16,155 bases of DNA, taken from Acidobacteriaceae bacterium (GTDB lineage Bacteria > Acidobacteriota > Terriglobia > Terriglobales > Acidobacteriaceae). The translations under genes and the position numbers were made by a program. Shown piece by piece: positions 13,566 through 16,155 of the stretch. The stretch is from assembly GCA_003140785.1 (NCBI GenBank), contig PLKY01000408.1, forward strand, positions 467-16,621. The letters are read 5' to 3'. How positions within the stretch are numbered: the first letter of the stretch is position 1; each line of letters begins with the position of its first letter. The notes beneath the pieces are model-generated. The model worked only from the letters and a program-made list of their open reading frames with translations, was not told where the DNA came from and ran no database searches.

Positions 13566-14705
13566 ATGAAAGCGGGGAAGGGCATGCTTGCAGCACTGGT
13601 TTTGTCAGGCGCTTTGATGTGCGGATGTGGTGGCAGAGGCGGAACAGCGGCGCCGACGCCGACTCCCACGTCTGGCACGCAAGCTGCACCGCCCCTCTTC
13701 TTCACCGCAAACGCGCAAAGCGGCGCGGTGATTGTTACTCTCGAACCCGCGGCGCCGGGTGCGACCATCTACTACACCATGGACGGCACGACGCCAACCA
13801 CAGCGTCGCAGATCTACGAAGCGCCATTCCTTGTCGCATCCAATCTGACGGTAAACGCCATGGCTGTGGCAAGCGGCGGCACGCCCAGCAAGGTCAATTC
13901 GCAGACTTTTACACCTAACATTCCATCCGGCACGCTCGTCTGGTCCGACGAATTCGCTAACCCTACCGCCGCAAATGCAGCACCAAATCCTAACGTATGG
14001 ACGTACGACACCGGAAACAGCGGATTCGGCAATCATGAGCTTGAGAACTACTGCGCGTGGGGCTCGAACACTGCCCCTTGTTCGACGGCAAACCCCAGCA
14101 CCTATGTCGGCACCGATGGCTACCTGCACATCGAGGCCCAGCAGCCTTCGCCGGGCGTGTACACGTCGGCGCGGCTCAAGACGCAAGGGCATTTCAGCTT
14201 CCAGTATGGCCGAATCGAATTTCGCGCACTGGTGCCCGAGGCGCAAGGCTTCTGGCCCGCGGCGTGGCTTCTGGGTAATAACATCGTCACGGCCGATTGG
14301 CCGGCTTGCGGCGAGCAAGATGTGCTGGAGCGCGTGAATGCCGCGAAAACCCCCGACTGGAATGAAGGCTCAGTGCACGGCATCGGATTCACGGGCGACA
14401 CCGGGCTGGGCACCGTGGTCAATTTTCCTTCCGGACAAACCGCGGCTCAATGGCACACCTACGGCATGATCTGGGCCAAGGGCTCCGTGGCCTATTACAT
14501 CGATGATCCCACCCATCCTTATGTCACATACACGACTTCCAGCCTTGCGAATTTGAAGGGCGCAAGCTGGCCCTTCGATGCGGGTCAAAGCAACTTCATC
14601 CTTCTTAACCTCGCCATTGGCGGGGACTGGCCCGGCCCTCCGAATGCTTCCACGCAGTTTCCATCAGAGATGCTGGTGGACTATGTGCGCGTCTACACGA
14701 ACTGA
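13566..14705 (+). CDS. GH16 family glycoside hydrolase lipoprotein (beta-glucanase-like)
   Basis: This 379-residue protein starts with a lipoprotein-like signal peptide (MKAGKGMLAALVLSGALMCGC, lipidation at Cys19 or Cys21) and a Pro/Thr linker (28-40). A small beta-sandwich of the chitobiase C-terminal type follows (about 43-115, containing GATIYYTMDGTTP). The GH16 jelly-roll covers about 122-379. GH16 hydrolyses beta-glucans, galactans and related glycans with retention. The catalytic ExDxxE is present as EQDVLE (nucleophile Glu250, Asp252, acid/base Glu255), preceded by ADWPACG. The usual hydrophobic residue after the first Glu is Gln here, and Arg replaces the usual Asn after the last Glu. 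The conserved GFWPAAWLLG, WHTYGMIW and PSEMLVDYVRVY are all visible. ATG 13566 was chosen over ATG 13539 because AGGGG lies 8 bp upstream. A laminarinase-like specificity is likely but not proven. The GH97 gene is next. Confidence 0.92.
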   Translation: MKAGKGMLAALVLSGALMCGCGGRGGTAAPTPTPTSGTQAAPPLFFTANAQSGAVIVTLEPAAPGATIYYTMDGTTPTTASQIYEAPFLVASNLTVNAMAVASGGTPSKVNSQTFTPNIPSGTLVWSDEFANPTAANAAPNPNVWTYDTGNSGFGNHELENYCAWGSNTAPCSTANPSTYVGTDGYLHIEAQQPSPGVYTSARLKTQGHFSFQYGRIEFRALVPEAQGFWPAAWLLGNNIVTADWPACGEQDVLERVNAAKTPDWNEGSVHGIGFTGDTGLGTVVNFPSGQTAAQWHTYGMIWAKGSVAYYIDDPTHPYVTYTTSSLANLKGASWPFDAGQSNFILLNLAIGGDWPGPPNASTQFPSEMLVDYVRVYTN

Positions 14706-14793
14706 GCGCGAGCGCAAAAACGTCTGAAGCCCAGCACCGCGCACTGTTCCCTCGTGAATTCCGCTGATTGGTCTTCATGCGAAGGCTGTAAGA

Positions 14794-14808
14794 TTCTCCT
14801 TCGGAGAA
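14794..14808 (+). promoter_or_regulatory. hairpin burying the ribosome site of the GH97 gene
   Basis: TTCTCC (14794-14799) pairs perfectly with GGAGAA (14803-14808) around a 3-nt loop. The right arm contains the GGAG ribosome site, five bases before the ATG at 14812. A -10-like TAAGAT (14789-14794) overlaps the left arm; if transcription starts from that element the hairpin would be absent from the mRNA. Confidence 0.35.
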
Positions 14809-14811
14809 ATC

Positions 14812-16155
14812 ATGCCTCGTTCGCGTTTCTTCCTGATCTGCCTGTTGGGCTCGCTCTTCGCTGCGGATTCATTCGCTCAATATCCGGACACTCGCCTCCG
14901 AGTCGCCTCACCCGACGGCCAGATCGTATTCATCCTGGGAGACGCGAATGCCAGCCAGGCCCTCGAGCCGGGCGTGAACGATCTGCGATACGCAGTCGAT
15001 TTTCACGGCAAATGGCTCATGGATGAGTCGGTGCTTGGTCTGAAGCTGGAAGGACAGCCTGCACTGGGGCCCGGCATGAAGCAAGTCCACGTGCAGACCG
15101 GCCAGCATGACGAGACCTACACCATTCCCGTTGGGAAGACGAGCAGTGTCCGCGATCATTACAACTCCGCCCTCGTGGATTTTGCCGACGATGCCGGGCG
15201 CAAGCTTTCAATTGAAGTCCGTGCCTTCGACGACGGAGTGGCGTTTCGCTACATCATCCCGGATCAGCCGTCCATCCACAGCGTGCGCATCGAGCACGAG
15301 CTGACACAGTTCCGCTACGCAAAAGACGCGATGCTCTATCCGCTCATCCTCGACGGTTTTCAAACCCCCTATGAGGATGAGTATCAGGTGCGCCAGGTCA
15401 GCGGCATACACCATGACTGGCTCGTCGGTTTGCCGTTGCTGGCAGAGGTTTCCGGCGTTGGCTGGGTTGCAGTGACGGAAGCCGACATCGACAACTATGC
15501 GGGAATGTACCTGCGCAAAGATCAGCTGGCCTTCGCATTTCACGCGGAGTTGTCGCCTCACATCGACGCAGCCAACATTGCGGTCGAAGCCAATGCGCCG
15601 GTCACCACGCCCTGGCGCGTGTTGATGATCGGCGACGCGCCCGGCCGCCTGATTGAATCGAACATCATTCTCAATTTGAATCCGCCCTCGAAGATTGCGG
15701 ACACGTCCTGGATCAAGGCGGGGAAGTCGGCGTGGGACTGGTGGTCCGGTGAAGCGGCTCCAAGCATGACCTCGAAGCCAGGCATGAACACGGCGACAAT
15801 GAAGCACTACATCGATTTTGCTTCGGCGTCGGGATTTCCCTATATGCTCATCGACGCGGGCTGGGCTGTGGCCGATCGCAAGGGACCGCAGGACTACGCT
15901 GCGTTGGCCGACATCACCCGCGTTGTGCCGGCGATCGACATGCCGGAGCTCTTGCGCTATGCCAAGGAAAAGAACGTGCGGATCTGGCTTTGGTCGCATT
16001 GGACCTCGGTCGACAAATACATGGACCAGGCTTTTCCGCTGTTTGAGAAATGGGGGGTCGCCGGGGTCAAGATCGACTTTATGAACCGCGACGATCAGTG
16101 GATGGTGGATTGGTATCGGCGCGTGGTGGAGAAGGCTGCCGAGCATCACCTCATG
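14812..16155 (+). CDS. GH97 family glycosidase, N-terminal part (runs off the window)
   Basis: The frame is open for 448 codons from ATG 14812 to the last base; GH97 proteins usually have about 650-700 residues, so roughly the last third is missing. A signal peptide (MPRSRFFLICLLGSLFAADS, likely cleavage after FAQ) points to export. The N-terminal beta-sandwich (about 25-270) has the family segments DGVAFRYIIP and YEDEYQ. The catalytic barrel follows (about 290 onward): AWDWWSGEA, YMLIDAGWA, VRIWLWSHW, GVAGVKIDFMNRDDQWMVDWY. Asp422 in KIDFM occupies the position of the nucleophile of retaining GH97 enzymes (Asp415 of the Bacteroides alpha-galactosidase BtGH97b, recalled from the literature) rather than the Gly of inverting SusB. 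This favours a retaining alpha-galactosidase-type enzyme. The acid residue should lie beyond the window. It follows the GH16 gene by 106 bp. Confidence 0.92.
   Translation, partial: MPRSRFFLICLLGSLFAADSFAQYPDTRLRVASPDGQIVFILGDANASQALEPGVNDLRYAVDFHGKWLMDESVLGLKLEGQPALGPGMKQVHVQTGQHDETYTIPVGKTSSVRDHYNSALVDFADDAGRKLSIEVRAFDDGVAFRYIIPDQPSIHSVRIEHELTQFRYAKDAMLYPLILDGFQTPYEDEYQVRQVSGIHHDWLVGLPLLAEVSGVGWVAVTEADIDNYAGMYLRKDQLAFAFHAELSPHIDAANIAVEANAPVTTPWRVLMIGDAPGRLIESNIILNLNPPSKIADTSWIKAGKSAWDWWSGEAAPSMTSKPGMNTATMKHYIDFASASGFPYMLIDAGWAVADRKGPQDYAALADITRVVPAIDMPELLRYAKEKNVRIWLWSHWTSVDKYMDQAFPLFEKWGVAGVKIDFMNRDDQWMVDWYRRVVEKAAEHHLM

Noticed and set aside
15208..16149. 313-codon minus-strand open frame near the right end
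   Set aside because: It lies opposite the GH97 catalytic barrel, whose frame is open to the window edge and carries family motifs.

Overview
The window looks like chromosomal DNA from a soil-type Acidobacteriota, probably of the Terriglobia (Acidobacteriia) lineage. This is an inference from gene content and was not tested by search. The clues are a moderately high G+C content, a secreted redoxin plus cytochrome c/PHM-like monooxygenase with TPRs, a YXWGXW-repeat lipoprotein, a small molybdopterin-oxidoreductase-like secreted protein, a free-standing nuoI, a two-gene methionine synthase, and GH16/GH97 glycosidases. No tRNA, rRNA, transposase, phage gene, CRISPR array or attachment site was seen.

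Layout. (1) 94-1209 (-) encodes a sedolisin-type (S53) serine peptidase catalytic domain with no propeptide or signal peptide. It is divergent from 1338-2987 (+), a UbiD-family decarboxylase that most likely starts at TTG. (2) 3064-6721 (+) is a compact three-gene cassette of exported proteins: a redoxin, a mono-heme cytochrome c/type-2 copper monooxygenase/TPR protein starting on the redoxin stop codon, and an unrecognised secreted protein. (3) 6942-8369 (+) is a YXWGXW-repeat lipoprotein with a long Pro/Gln-rich tail. It converges on 8400-8979 (-), a secreted molybdopterin-oxidoreductase-like gene broken by a frameshift in a run of eight G. (4) 9018-9488 (+) is nuoI, divergent from the broken gene and separated from it by only 38 bp. 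(5) 9600-13426 (+) is cobalamin-dependent methionine synthase split into two genes at the linker between the homocysteine and folate modules, with a 4-nt overlap. Its short leader can be drawn as two competing hairpins. (6) 13566-14705 (+) is a GH16 lipoprotein, followed by 14812 to the window end (+), an incomplete GH97 glycosidase.

How the genes fit together. The redoxin/monooxygenase/secreted-protein trio is the strongest candidate for a poorly described system: an envelope oxidation module in which a c-type heme may feed electrons to a PHM-like dicopper site. The two metH genes are one enzyme. The GH16 and GH97 genes are consistent with extracellular or periplasmic glycan use. The other genes look like independent units. 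There is no gene-free stretch above 300 bp; the longest gap is 6722-6941 (220 bp).
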